This document shows positions 25,028 through 33,494 of a stretch of 35,473 nucleotides of DNA, one piece after another; within the stretch, counting starts at the first letter, position 1; every line of letters begins with the position of its first letter. The DNA comes from Avimonoglobus sp965151315. GTDB taxonomy: Bacteria; Bacillota; Clostridia; UBA1381. A program made the translations under genes and the position numbers. A model generated the notes under the pieces. The model saw only the letters and a program-made list of their open reading frames with translations, made no database searches and was not told where the DNA came from. The stretch covers positions 1 through 35,473 of the forward strand of contig CBCTZG010000027.1 in assembly GCA_965151315.1 (NCBI GenBank), in the 5' to 3' direction.

Positions 25028-25098
25028 ATTGCCCGGTCTCACCGCTTGGCGGAGCTTTGAAGTACACAAAGTACATCGTTGCTCCGCAAAGCGGCAAT
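25028..25098 (+). ncRNA. Structured RNA-like element, copy B
   Basis: ATTG (25028-25031) pairs with CAAT (25095-25098), CCGCTT (25042-25047) with AAGCGG (25089-25094), GCGGAGC (25049-25055) with GCTCCGC (25081-25087), and GTAC (25062-25065) with GTAC (25071-25074). The internal loop is TTTGAA/ATCGTT. Compared with copy A, unpaired TTGAA and TCGT are kept while the stem changes on both sides. It fills most of the 130-base gap between the giant adhesin and the VirB2-like gene. Confidence 0.65.
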
Positions 25099-25145
25099 CC
25101 GAACAATTTTATCTTGATTTTTATTCTTGCAGAAAGGAATTTGTT

Positions 25146-25493
25146 ATGAAACAGAGATTAAAACGATTTATAACCCGCGTCCTGCCTATTGTTGTTTATA
25201 TGATGGCGCTTTTGGCAGTGCAGGTATTTGCGGTTGAGGATATGTGGACAGTTGCAAACAGAATTATCGTAGACGTCTATAACAAGATTGCAGGCATCAG
25301 TACGGTTTTGGCAGCGCTTATGACAACAGTATGCGTTGTGGGAATGAAGCTGTCGAATAATCAGCAGAAGGTAGACCAAAGTGTGGATTGGCTCAAGCGT
25401 ATATGGATTGCATGGGCTATCATTAACGGGATTGGTGCATTTCTTGCCTATGTTCGCCCGCTGTTGTCAGGACTCAATACCATAACCGGATGA
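25146..25493 (+). CDS. VirB2/TrbC-like small membrane protein of the transfer channel
   Basis: The 115-residue protein has a basic N-terminus (MKQRLKRFITR) and three hydrophobic segments: VLPIVVYMMALLAVQVFA (signal-like), IAGISTVLAALMTTVCVVGMKL and IWIAWAIINGIGAFLAYV. Size, small-residue content and position directly before the polytopic VirB6-like gene fit the pilin-like/Maff2-type small protein of Gram-positive conjugation loci. ATG 25146 follows AGAAAGGAAT; the upstream part of the frame runs through the structured RNA-like element and is rejected. It may form an inner channel component rather than a pilus. Confidence 0.7.
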   Translation: MKQRLKRFITRVLPIVVYMMALLAVQVFAVEDMWTVANRIIVDVYNKIAGISTVLAALMTTVCVVGMKLSNNQQKVDQSVDWLKRIWIAWAIINGIGAFLAYVRPLLSGLNTITG

Positions 25494-25509
25494 TTTTGGA
25501 GGCAGAAAA

Positions 25510-27480
25510 ATGTTAGAACCGATACTAAAAGGATTGGTGGAATGGATCTATGAAATGATGCTTGATATTATGGCGTATGCTTCCGGTGAGCTTTTAGGAG
25601 TGATGAGTATGGATTTGTCCTACTTTGAACGAACTGCCCCGGTTATCACGGATATTGTAAATGTGTTTATAGCGCTTGGCTGGGCGCTTCTAATTGGTAA
25701 TTTAGTGTTCCAGTCGCTTAAAGCTATGATGTCAGGCGCCGGCTTTGAGGCGGAGGATCCCAAATTAATCTTTTTGCGTACATTTGTTTTTGCTTTCCTG
25801 CTCCTTGCCTCACGGCAGATTTGCGATATCTGCTCAGGGATAACCGGCACGGTAATCGATATGCTGCAAATGCCTACTTCCATAATTGTAACTACGCCGG
25901 ATGAAAGTATGTTTTCGTTAGGTGCAGGCGCAAAATGGCTGCTTGTCATTATAGTTGGGGTGGTTTTGATGGTTCAGATGGTTAAGCTGCTGTTTGAAAT
26001 CGGAGAGCGGTATGTGATTACAAGCGTACTGACCTTTTTTGCGCCGCTTGCCTTTGCAATGGGCGGAAGTAAAAACACAAACGATATTTTCAAGGGTTGG
26101 TGTAGGATGTACGGTTCAATGCTCGTAATGATGATAATGAACATCGTGTTTCTTAAGCTGATTATGTCGGCAATGTCGCAGATGAACTCGGGTGGAGTGC
26201 TTATCTGGCTGGTATTTGTTGTGGCGCTTACCCGTGTAGCCAGAAAGATTGACAGCCATATCGGAAAAATCGGCTTAAATCCGGCTCAGACAGGTGCGGG
26301 AATAGGTTCGCGTATTCCGGGAATGATGACAATGGTGGCGGTGAGAACAATGGGTTCTTTGGTTAGTCGCAGCATGGCAAGTGCCAAAGGTGGCAGCGGC
26401 GGCAGATCTGGCAGGAATGGTAATTTCAGTGGCAGAAACCGCAGCGCTAATCCCACCGGTTCACGGTTTAGAAGTGCATATTCCGGTGACGGTCATACAA
26501 CTAATATGGGCAGAGAAAACAATATAAGCAATACAGGCAGTCATGCGGCTTACAACGGCTATTCGAGCGGAGGAGCCAATGTAAATAATGCGGGCGGAGT
26601 TAATATTGGAGGTGCAAACATCAGCGGTATGAATAACGGAATTGCGTCCGTAAATGCAGACCTAACCGGTAATACCGCAAAGCCTGCTTCGTCAGCATCT
26701 TCTGGCGGTATGAAGCCACATGTAGTTCGTGGAGGAAGCTTCGGTAGCGTAAATTCTTCAAACTATGCGGAAAATCAGCAAAATAGCGGCGGTGTTAATA
26801 TGGTTCAAAATAGAACAGTTGCGCATGGCAGAAATACAATGCGGCCTCCTTTGCCAAGGAATACGGCAGGAGTCAATCCTTCAGCGGAAAACCCAATGAA
26901 CAGCATTATACAAAGCAGTATGCAGAATACCGGCAGCGTGAACAGTGGAAAATCGTTAGATGTACATAAATCCGGCACATCAATTATATCTGCTCCGATT
27001 CAATCGGGTAGTGTAAATCAGAGCGTTTCGGGCAGTGTGAGTAAAAACGGAAATAAAGCTATTTCTTCTTCTGAAGCTGTTCAGAACCGTTCCGATGTAA
27101 AAGGCAGCCGCACAAATGTAGGCAATATATCAGGCGGCAATGTTCACAGCACGGAAATCGGTGGTAATGCCGGCAGCGTGAATATGGGAAGAGTGAATTT
27201 GGGCGGCAATACGCAGATGTATTCCGACCGCTTTGAACAGAATAATACGGAACATAGGTTTGAAAACCGCAATAATAGATTTAACGAGGTACATCAAAAG
27301 TCGGAAATGGCACAGCAGCGTGTCAATCATGAATACAAACATGGAAAATTTAATCCTGCTGCGGCGAATAAGAAGGTGAAAAAGTCTTACTATCAAAAGG
27401 AGAACCTGCAGCAACGATATAGAAAAGAACGTGAGCACAGAAAGAATTGGGGTGATAACAATAGAAAAAGGAAACAGTAG
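25510..27480 (+). CDS. VirB6/TrbL-like polytopic channel protein with long low-complexity tail
   Basis: The 656-residue protein has about six hydrophobic segments in its first 270 residues (for example VFIALGWALLIGNLVF, LLVIIVGVVLMVQMVKLL, VLIWLVFVVALTRVA), as in TrbL/VirB6 membrane-channel subunits. From about residue 280 the sequence becomes rich in Gly, Ser and Asn (GGSGGRSGRNGNFSGRN, NNAGGVNIGGANISG) for roughly 300 residues. It ends in a basic, Arg/Lys/Asn-rich tail. GGAGG precedes the ATG by 7 bases. Its last 50 bases overlap the next gene. The N-terminal half should form part of the membrane pore; the unstructured tail is likely cytoplasmic or wall-spanning. Confidence 0.85.
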   Translation: MLEPILKGLVEWIYEMMLDIMAYASGELLGVMSMDLSYFERTAPVITDIVNVFIALGWALLIGNLVFQSLKAMMSGAGFEAEDPKLIFLRTFVFAFLLLASRQICDICSGITGTVIDMLQMPTSIIVTTPDESMFSLGAGAKWLLVIIVGVVLMVQMVKLLFEIGERYVITSVLTFFAPLAFAMGGSKNTNDIFKGWCRMYGSMLVMMIMNIVFLKLIMSAMSQMNSGGVLIWLVFVVALTRVARKIDSHIGKIGLNPAQTGAGIGSRIPGMMTMVAVRTMGSLVSRSMASAKGGSGGRSGRNGNFSGRNRSANPTGSRFRSAYSGDGHTTNMGRENNISNTGSHAAYNGYSSGGANVNNAGGVNIGGANISGMNNGIASVNADLTGNTAKPASSASSGGMKPHVVRGGSFGSVNSSNYAENQQNSGGVNMVQNRTVAHGRNTMRPPLPRNTAGVNPSAENPMNSIIQSSMQNTGSVNSGKSLDVHKSGTSIISAPIQSGSVNQSVSGSVSKNGNKAISSSEAVQNRSDVKGSRTNVGNISGGNVHSTEIGGNAGSVNMGRVNLGGNTQMYSDRFEQNNTEHRFENRNNRFNEVHQKSEMAQQRVNHEYKHGKFNPAAANKKVKKSYYQKENLQQRYRKEREHRKNWGDNNRKRKQ

Positions 27481-28618
27481 AAGCGGATACCAAAAAGCTG
27501 CGCGCGGAGCACAGATAATAAAAGGCGCTGTAAAGGCAGGAAGTGGAATTGCGGCGGGTAACTTTGTAGCGGTAGCTCAAGGCGTGGTCGAAGCGTTGTC
27601 GCCAAAGATAATTGCAATAATCATTAGTATATCAATATTTATGACAATGTTGCCGATTATTGTTATCTGTGCAGTACCGCAGATGCTTTTTAGCTGGGCA
27701 ACGGTGAATGATACGGAACTGATTGCAAGAAACCGTCACGGTTCGGCGTTGGTACAATGTTATGAGGAAACAATAGCCGAACAGGAGGAAGGCATAAATC
27801 CGAATATATATTGGCTAATATCTATAGAGTCGGTGCGGTCAAAACAGAAAATTGAGGATATTTCAGAAGCTGATGTAAAGCGTTCGGTAGCAAACAGCTT
27901 CACAAAGGATGAGGAAACAGGAGAAATTCATAATAAATCGCCTAATGAAATTATGAATGAACTCGGCTTTACCGATGAAGAAAAGAACTGGGCGAACCTT
28001 ATGTATTCAAGCCTTAATGACCAGTATCTTGATCCGAACAGTGAATTTGGCGATATAGGCGGACTGCCGAGCTATGACGGCGTTATTCTGGGTGAAGCCG
28101 GGGAAACACAGGTTGTTTACTATAATCAGCTTGACGAGCGTTGGTCGAATAAAATGTACGGAAAGTCAAGTACGATAGGAGCAGCAGGGTGCGGCCCCAC
28201 ATCTCTTGCAATTGCTGTTTCAACGCTGACGGGGAAGAATGTTGATCCGCCTGCTGTGTGTGCATGGTCGGTTGCAAACGGACATCGCTGCGAGGGAAAC
28301 GGCAGCTATCATTCGCTGATACCGGAGGGTGCGAAGCATTACGGTTTGAAAGTGGAAAAGCTTGGACGCTCAAGTGCAAGGGAGTTGCAGCAACATTTAT
28401 CAAGCGGTCATCTGGTAATTGCAATTATGGCTAAAGGTCATTTTACTTCAAGCGGTCATTTTATCGTATTGAGGGGTATTACAGAAAGCGGAAAGGTGCT
28501 TGTCGCAGATCCGGCAAGTTATAAACGAAGCGGACAGGAATGGGACATGTCAATCATATTAAATGAAGCCAGAGGTGACGCTGCTGCGGGCGGGCCGTTC
28601 TGGAGCTTATCAAAATAA
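27431..28618 (+). CDS. Membrane-bound C39-like peptidase of the conjugation system
   Basis: The 395-residue protein has a short basic N-terminus, one strong membrane segment (IIAIIISISIFMTMLPIIVICAV, about 57-80), a linker, and a C39_2-type peptidase domain from about residue 230 (VVYYNQLDERWSNKMYG). The triad is visible: Cys254 in AAGCGPTS, His343 in SGHFIVLRG and Asp360 in VADPAS. The start at GTG 27431 lies inside the VirB6-like gene. A second GTG at 27452 is possible; neither has a strong ribosome site, so translational coupling is likely. In related ICEs this position after VirB6 usually holds a wall hydrolase (lysozyme plus NlpC/P60). This protein may fill that role or process a surface substrate. 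Confidence 0.85.
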   Translation: MSTERIGVITIEKGNSRSGYQKAARGAQIIKGAVKAGSGIAAGNFVAVAQGVVEALSPKIIAIIISISIFMTMLPIIVICAVPQMLFSWATVNDTELIARNRHGSALVQCYEETIAEQEEGINPNIYWLISIESVRSKQKIEDISEADVKRSVANSFTKDEETGEIHNKSPNEIMNELGFTDEEKNWANLMYSSLNDQYLDPNSEFGDIGGLPSYDGVILGEAGETQVVYYNQLDERWSNKMYGKSSTIGAAGCGPTSLAIAVSTLTGKNVDPPAVCAWSVANGHRCEGNGSYHSLIPEGAKHYGLKVEKLGRSSARELQQHLSSGHLVIAIMAKGHFTSSGHFIVLRGITESGKVLVADPASYKRSGQEWDMSIILNEARGDAAAGGPFWSLSK

Positions 28619-28710
28619 ACAAGCTGTATAATTCATGTTGTTTTAAATAATAATATAGAATGAACAAATGACATCGACAATGCGAAGTTTGTTAAATCAA
28701 ATGAATAAAC
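28619..28710. other. AT-rich intergenic DNA upstream of the AAA gene
   Basis: No gene is visible. It contains GTTTGTTAA at 28687-28695, which is the imperfect inverse (one mismatch) of TTGACAAAC at 28711-28719. The pair could be an operator overlapping the -35 box of the following promoter. Confidence 0.3.
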
Positions 28711-28739
28711 TTGACAAACAGACGCAAATTTGTTATAAT
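28711..28739 (+). promoter_or_regulatory. Consensus sigma-A promoter
   Basis: TTGACA at 28711-28716 and TATAAT at 28734-28739 with exactly 17 bases between them match the vegetative consensus in all 12 positions. It would drive the AAA/DUF4143 gene independently of the transfer operon, and at high strength unless repressed. Confidence 0.9.
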
Positions 28740-28768
28740 CATTTTATAAAAAGATGGGAGGCGAAATC

Positions 28769-29959
28769 ATGATACCGAGAAATGATTACTTAAATCTGCT
28801 GAAAGAATTTAAGGATAAAGAATTGATAAAAGTTGCGACTGGTATTCGCCGCTGCGGAAAGTCTACCTTGTATGAACTGTACCGGGAATATTTAAAAAGC
28901 ACAGGTGTTGCAGAGGAACAGATGCTTGCAGTCAATCTCGAAGATCCGGAATTTGATGAAATTAAAGACCATAAGGATTTATACGGTTATGTCAGCGAAA
29001 GGCTTTTGCCTGATAAGAAAAATTATGTGTTTTTGGATGAAGTGCAAAAGGTTAAGGATTTTCAAGAGGCTTGTGACGGGCTGTATATAAAGAAGAATGT
29101 AGATTTATATATAACGGGTTCCAATGCGAATATTCTTTCGGGCGAACTTGCAACACTGCTGTCCGGCAGATATGTTGAAATAAAGATGCAGCCGTTTTCT
29201 TTTAAGGAATATGTAACAGCTCTCGGTGATACCACAGACCTGACAAGAAAATACCGGGAATATATTGAAAATGGTTCATTTCCCTATATACTGGAACTTT
29301 CGGGCAAGAAGGCAAAGAGCATATATCTTGAGGGGATATACAATTCTGTTGTTCTAAAGGATGTTGTTTCGCGGAAAAAAATACTTGACGTCCCGATGCT
29401 TGAAAATGTAATCCGTTTTATATTCGATAATATCGGCAATCCTACCTCAGCTACGAAAATAGCTAATTCCCTGACTTCTGCAGGAAGCAAAATATCCGTA
29501 AATACTGTGGAAAATTATCTGAAAGCATTGCAGGATAGTTTCATCATCTACAAAGCAGAAAGATATGATGTAAAGGGAAAACAGCTTCTTGAAACCGGCG
29601 GTAAATACTATATCGCAGATATCGGTCTTCGGTATTATTTGCTCGGAACAAAAAAAGCAGATAGAGGGCATATATTAGAAAATGTGGTATTTCTGGAACT
29701 GCTGCGCCGGGGATACGAGGTTTATGTAGGCAAGGTCGGCAGTACGGAAATAGACTTTATTGCCATAGGTGAAGAAGGCCCTGAATATTATCAGGTAGCA
29801 TATACCGTGATCGACGATGCTGTGCTTGACAGAGAGCTAAAACCGCTTGACAGTATCTCAGATCACAATCCTAAGTATTTGCTTACGATGGATGATGAGC
29901 CTCTCACTTCGCACAATGGAATCAAACAGATGAATGTACTCGATTGGTTATTAAAATAA
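28769..29959 (+). CDS. AAA ATPase with DUF4143 domain (cargo gene)
   Basis: The 396-residue protein has KVATGIRRCGKSTLYELY near the start (P-loop GIRRCGKS, residues 25-32), YVFLDEVQKV as Walker B and YITGSNANILSGELATLLSGRY as sensor 1 region. It then has the DUF4143 half with KYYIADIGLRYYLLG and GHILENVVFLELLRRGYEVYVG. Near the end GSTEIDFIAIGEEGPEYYQVAYTV resembles the D-x(n)-E-x-Q active site of PD-(D/E)XK nucleases found in this family. GGGAGG before ATG 28769 sets the start; an ATG at 28754 has no ribosome site. It carries its own consensus promoter and terminator inside the conjugation operon, so it was probably acquired separately. The function of this widespread family is not settled. 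Confidence 0.88.
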   Translation: MIPRNDYLNLLKEFKDKELIKVATGIRRCGKSTLYELYREYLKSTGVAEEQMLAVNLEDPEFDEIKDHKDLYGYVSERLLPDKKNYVFLDEVQKVKDFQEACDGLYIKKNVDLYITGSNANILSGELATLLSGRYVEIKMQPFSFKEYVTALGDTTDLTRKYREYIENGSFPYILELSGKKAKSIYLEGIYNSVVLKDVVSRKKILDVPMLENVIRFIFDNIGNPTSATKIANSLTSAGSKISVNTVENYLKALQDSFIIYKAERYDVKGKQLLETGGKYYIADIGLRYYLLGTKKADRGHILENVVFLELLRRGYEVYVGKVGSTEIDFIAIGEEGPEYYQVAYTVIDDAVLDRELKPLDSISDHNPKYLLTMDDEPLTSHNGIKQMNVLDWLLK

Positions 29960-29982
29960 TCGAAGAACAACGCTATAAGCAC

Positions 29983-30022
29983 AAGACTTGTTGTACTGTA
30001 AAAGTATGGCAAGTCTTTTTTT
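29983..30022 (+). terminator. Rho-independent terminator after the AAA gene
   Basis: AAGACTTG and CAAGTCTT form an 8-bp stem at the base of a hairpin whose inner part can pair weakly (TTGTAC with GTATGG). It runs into seven T residues. It ends the AAA/DUF4143 transcript and would block read-through of the upstream transfer genes into DUF3789/PrgI unless antiterminated. Confidence 0.8.
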
Positions 30023-30050
30023 ATAAAAAATGAAAATGGAGGTTATAAAT

Positions 30051-30158
30051 ATGTTAGGAAAAATTATATGTTTTGCAGGCGGTGCAATATTCGGTTTGGT
30101 TATAACCTGCTGCTTTGTTGCAGCGGGAAAAGATGATGAAAGGACAGGGATAAAATGA
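30051..30158 (+). CDS. DUF3789-type small membrane protein (35 aa)
   Basis: The 35-residue product reads MLGKIICFAGGAIFGLVITC, then CFVAAGKDDERTGIK. It has one membrane helix with a conserved Cys-rich centre and a charged tail, matching the DUF3789 small proteins found in clostridial ICEs. ATGGAGGTTATAAAT gives a good ribosome site. Its stop overlaps the next start (ATGA at 30155-30158), so it is coupled to the PrgI-like gene. Function is unknown; the context suggests a minor channel component. Confidence 0.8.
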   Translation: MLGKIICFAGGAIFGLVITCCFVAAGKDDERTGIK

Positions 30159-30451
30159 ACGAGTTTTATATACCCTCAAATTTTGAGGACAGCGGAAAGC
30201 TTTTAGGACTGTTCGGGATACGCAATGTGATAGAGGCAGGGGTTTTATCCCTGCCCTTTATCTATCTCATTTTTAAGCTGATACCCGTGGGGCTGACATG
30301 GAAAATAATTATATCGGCAGTCTTTGTGATACCTGTGGGCGGGTTTGCCCTGCTTGGCATTAATGACGATTCGCTGACGGTGTTTGCAAAAAGCTGGTGG
30401 AATTGGCTGAAGAACAGAAAAATCATAGAGTACCGGGGTGAGGTCAAATGA
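30155..30451 (+). CDS. PrgI-family/VirB3-like conjugation membrane protein
   Basis: The 98-residue protein has an N-terminal EFYIPSNFEDSGKLLGLFGIRN segment, two adjacent membrane helices (VIEAGVLSLPFIYLIFKLI and IIISAVFVIPVGGFALLGI), and a short tail (SWWNWLKNRKIIEYRG). This is the layout of PrgI-family proteins, which occupy the VirB3 position before the VirB4 ATPase in Gram-positive type IV secretion loci. It overlaps DUF3789 by four bases upstream and the next gene by four bases (ATGA), showing tight coupling. Confidence 0.88.
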   Translation: MNEFYIPSNFEDSGKLLGLFGIRNVIEAGVLSLPFIYLIFKLIPVGLTWKIIISAVFVIPVGGFALLGINDDSLTVFAKSWWNWLKNRKIIEYRGEVK

Positions 30452-31134
30452 AAACATTTAAACTGTCGCAGAAAAATGCGAGAAATTCATCTGGCAGATA
30501 TTATGAAAACAGCACGCAGAAATGGCTGCCGGTTGAAAATATAAGAAACGGTATCATTATCTTAAAGGATGGGCGATACATCAAGGTTGTAGAGGTTATT
30601 CCCGTCAACTTTTACCTAAAGAGCGAGGTGGAGCAGGAAAATATCATCTATTACTTTGCATCATACTTGAAAATCGCGCCTGACAATCTTCAGATACGGG
30701 TACTGACGCAGCGGGCGGATATCGGTGAATATCTCGGAAAACTAAACAGGCTGTCGGAGACTGAGCGTAATGAGTCTTGCTGTAATATGATACTTGATGA
30801 AATGGAGTTTGTAAAAGGTCTTTCGGATAATACAGCGGTTAAAAAGAGGTTTTTTATTGTGTTTGAGTATGCAGGAAAACAGTTCGGAACAAAGGACAAT
30901 TCCTTTGCGGAGGTATGCCGCGCTTTGGGAGACGAAGCATACAAGGCGCAGCGGTATTTGTCCCAGTGCGGTCTGGAGGTTTTAAATATTATGGACGACG
31001 GTTTTTTAATTGATTTGTTTTACGGGATTATTAATAAGCATACGGCAAAGTTTGTAAAGCCCGGGAATTTTGCCGGAAGTATGTTTGAAGAAGTTCATAT
31101 ATACGAAGGAGGCGCTGAGCATGAAGCAGAATAA
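30448..31134 (+). CDS. TraC/VirB4 N-terminal-domain-like protein
   Basis: The 228-residue protein contains WLPVENIRNGIIILKDGRYIKVVEVIPVNFYLKSEVEQE, the pattern of the N-terminal part of TraC/VirB4-type ATPases. It also has LQIRVLTQRADIGEYL and a long helical region (QRYLSQCGLEVLNIMDDGFLIDLFYGIINKHTAKF). It has no Walker motifs and no membrane segment. It overlaps PrgI by four bases and VirB4 by 14 bases. It is likely a separate partner of VirB4 carrying an additional membrane-docking domain. It is not a broken VirB4 fragment, because the VirB4 downstream keeps its own N-terminal region. Confidence 0.65.
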   Translation: MKTFKLSQKNARNSSGRYYENSTQKWLPVENIRNGIIILKDGRYIKVVEVIPVNFYLKSEVEQENIIYYFASYLKIAPDNLQIRVLTQRADIGEYLGKLNRLSETERNESCCNMILDEMEFVKGLSDNTAVKKRFFIVFEYAGKQFGTKDNSFAEVCRALGDEAYKAQRYLSQCGLEVLNIMDDGFLIDLFYGIINKHTAKFVKPGNFAGSMFEEVHIYEGGAEHEAE

Positions 31135-32723
31135 CGAGGAGATCAGAAAAATGACATTCGGAAAATTTGAAGCAGAGGAGGATTTTCATGAAACGAAATT
31201 TAAAACCGAAAAAGGACAAGCTGACAGTACAGGCAATGAAGATAAGAAAGCAGATACCGAGGGTAAAGAAAAAACCAAAAAACGCAAGAAGCCATCCGTA
31301 ATGCATAGGCTTAAACAGAAATTTGTGAGGGAGCAGACCGAGCAGATACCGGAGCTGTGGACAGGTCAAACCACGGTGCTGGATATTCTTGCGCCCGCCT
31401 CTGTTGATAACGGCAGCAGGGACTATATTGTGGTGGACGGCGTATATCATTCGTATCTGTATGTCACGGGCTACGGTTATCGGACGAAGAATGAGGCGGC
31501 ATGGCTTTCGCCTTTGGTTGAAGCGGGGGATAATATCGGTATCAGTTTTACCTTTCGCAAAATGCCGCGGGATAAGATTTTATCGAGAATATCCCAAAAG
31601 ACGATGTTAAACCGCAGCCGTATGCGCGAGGTGGGAGATACAAGGCAGGATTATGAAGAACTGGACGACGCAATATCAAGCGGCTTTTACCTTAAAGAGG
31701 GGATTAACCGCGCCAATCAGGATTTTTACTATATGACGACCGTTATTGAGGTAACGGCGGAAAATGAGGAGGATTTGGAGCTGCGAGTAAACGACGTAAT
31801 AACGCTGTGCAGTTCCATGAGTATGGTGTGCAAGCGTGCGGATTACAAGCATGAACAATGCTTTTTATCTGCGCTGCCTATACTTTCGGTTGATCCCGAT
31901 ATTGAACGCAAAGCACGCCGGAATGTGCTGACCGATTCTCTTGCAGCCTCCTTTCCATTCTCATCCTTTGAGATATATGATCCGGACGGAATATTCCTCG
32001 GGTTAAATAAATACAACAGCTCCATTGCCATTCTTGATATATTCGACAGCGATAAATATTCCAATGCAAACGGCTGTATTCTTGGTATGTCGGGCGCAGG
32101 CAAAACCTTTCTGATGCAGTGTTTGGCTCTCAGAATGAGAATGCAGGGTACGCAGGTGTTTATTCTCGCTCCGATTAAGGGACATGAGTTCGCGGACTCC
32201 TGTTACGCAGTTGGAGGGAAATATATCCGCATAGCGCCGTCGTCAAAGGATTGTATTAATATCATGGAAATACGAAAGACAAGCCTTTCAACAGATTATG
32301 AAATTAAGGGCGATACAAGAGACGATTCCATCTTGGCAGAAAAACTTCAAAAGCTGATGATTTTCTTCTCATTGGTAAAGAGCGATATTACCCAGAATGA
32401 ACTGAACCTTCTGGATGGTGCAGTAATACGAACATACAATAAATTCGGTATCGACTTTGAGAATAAATCCCTGTTCAAAGAAAACGGCGGCTTTAAGGAT
32501 ATGCCTACCTTAAAGGATTTGTATAAGGAGCTTTTGTCAAAGGACGAAACAAAGCCGCTGGCGCTTATGATAGAAAAGTTTGCGGTAGGCTCGCTGTCCG
32601 GTTTCGGCGGTAAAACCAATGTGGATTTGGATAACAAGTATATCGTACTTGATATTTCAGAGATGACAGACCACCTAAAACCGCTGGGAATGTTTATGGC
32701 GCTGGATTATGTATGGGACAAAG
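31121..32723 (+). CDS. virB4: VirB4/TrsE-type conjugation ATPase, 5' exon (interrupted by group II intron)
   Basis: The 5' exon encodes 534 complete residues. They comprise a charged Lys-rich start, a CagE/TrbE-like N-terminal domain (WLSPLVEAGDNIGISFTFRK, QTMLNRSRMRE-like helices) and the motor domain. The latter has GCILGMSGAGKTFLMQCLAL (Walker A GMSGAGKT, 322-329) and APIKGHEFADSCYAVGGKY. It stops at LGMFMALDYVWDK, just before the hhhhDE Walker B expected in this family. ATG 31121 has GAAGGAGG upstream and overlaps the previous gene by 14 bases. VirB4 powers substrate transfer and channel assembly. If the intron is not spliced the protein ends after nine extra residues, without Walker B. 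Family length is usually around 800 residues. Confidence 0.88.
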
Positions 32724-33494
32724 GTGCGATGCGTTGCTATGCAGCTTAATAGTGGTATTAAACTACGATTGAGGTAAAACATAGCGATGAAATAATGACA
32801 AAAGTCTTATTTCATTAACTGATAATTTAATAAGTAGAATGATAGGGTAACGCCTTGAAATGCTTACTCTGATACTCCGATTGGCACGATTATGATTAAG
32901 CATAAAAGTGTCAAAAGCTCGGTGAAGTCGGCTGAGAGTACACCCTAACGAGTAATGTCGAGGAAATGCGAACCAGAGGTGGTCGAGTGTATGATAGGTC
33001 GGGAGTCCATAAAATATCTATGGTTAGAATTTTACTACAAGAAAGCGTGTAAATGACGAATTCCCGAATGTAAGAGTCTAAACCCAGCATTAGCTGAAAA
33101 GCTATAATTGCCATAAGTGCAAGGTTTGTGAGGATGAGTAAAAATCTTTGTTATGAAAATCCTTATATCGTTAAAGGCGATATCAAGCAAACAGGCTCAG
33201 AGGGAAAACCTACGGATATATGCAAGGATAGAATTATCGGAACGCAGAAAGCTAACAACACAGAGAACTTAATTTCAAAGAAGTGTTGGCAAGGAAAGTC
33301 GTATAGATATAACTTGCCTTAATGTTAGTGAGAGTAGTGGCACGACCGTTGAAGCTTCTGTAATGGAAGTGGAGGAACAGCCACAAGTCAATATTTACAT
33401 TAAAACTACAACAAACAAACAATTATCTAATAATTACATAAGGTTCGAGTATGACTAAAAGAGGCTAATACTCACAAAGGAGTAATGCCGACTT

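Noticed and set aside
29983..30022. Third copy of the structured RNA element
   Set aside because: It shares a GTAC-like tip but lacks the TTGAA/TCGT loop, and its stem is followed by seven T residues; it is an ordinary terminator.
33128..33322. 64-residue plus-strand frame in the intron
   Set aside because: It lies in the structured domain I region that holds the EBS1 candidate; RNA structure explains the sequence better than coding.
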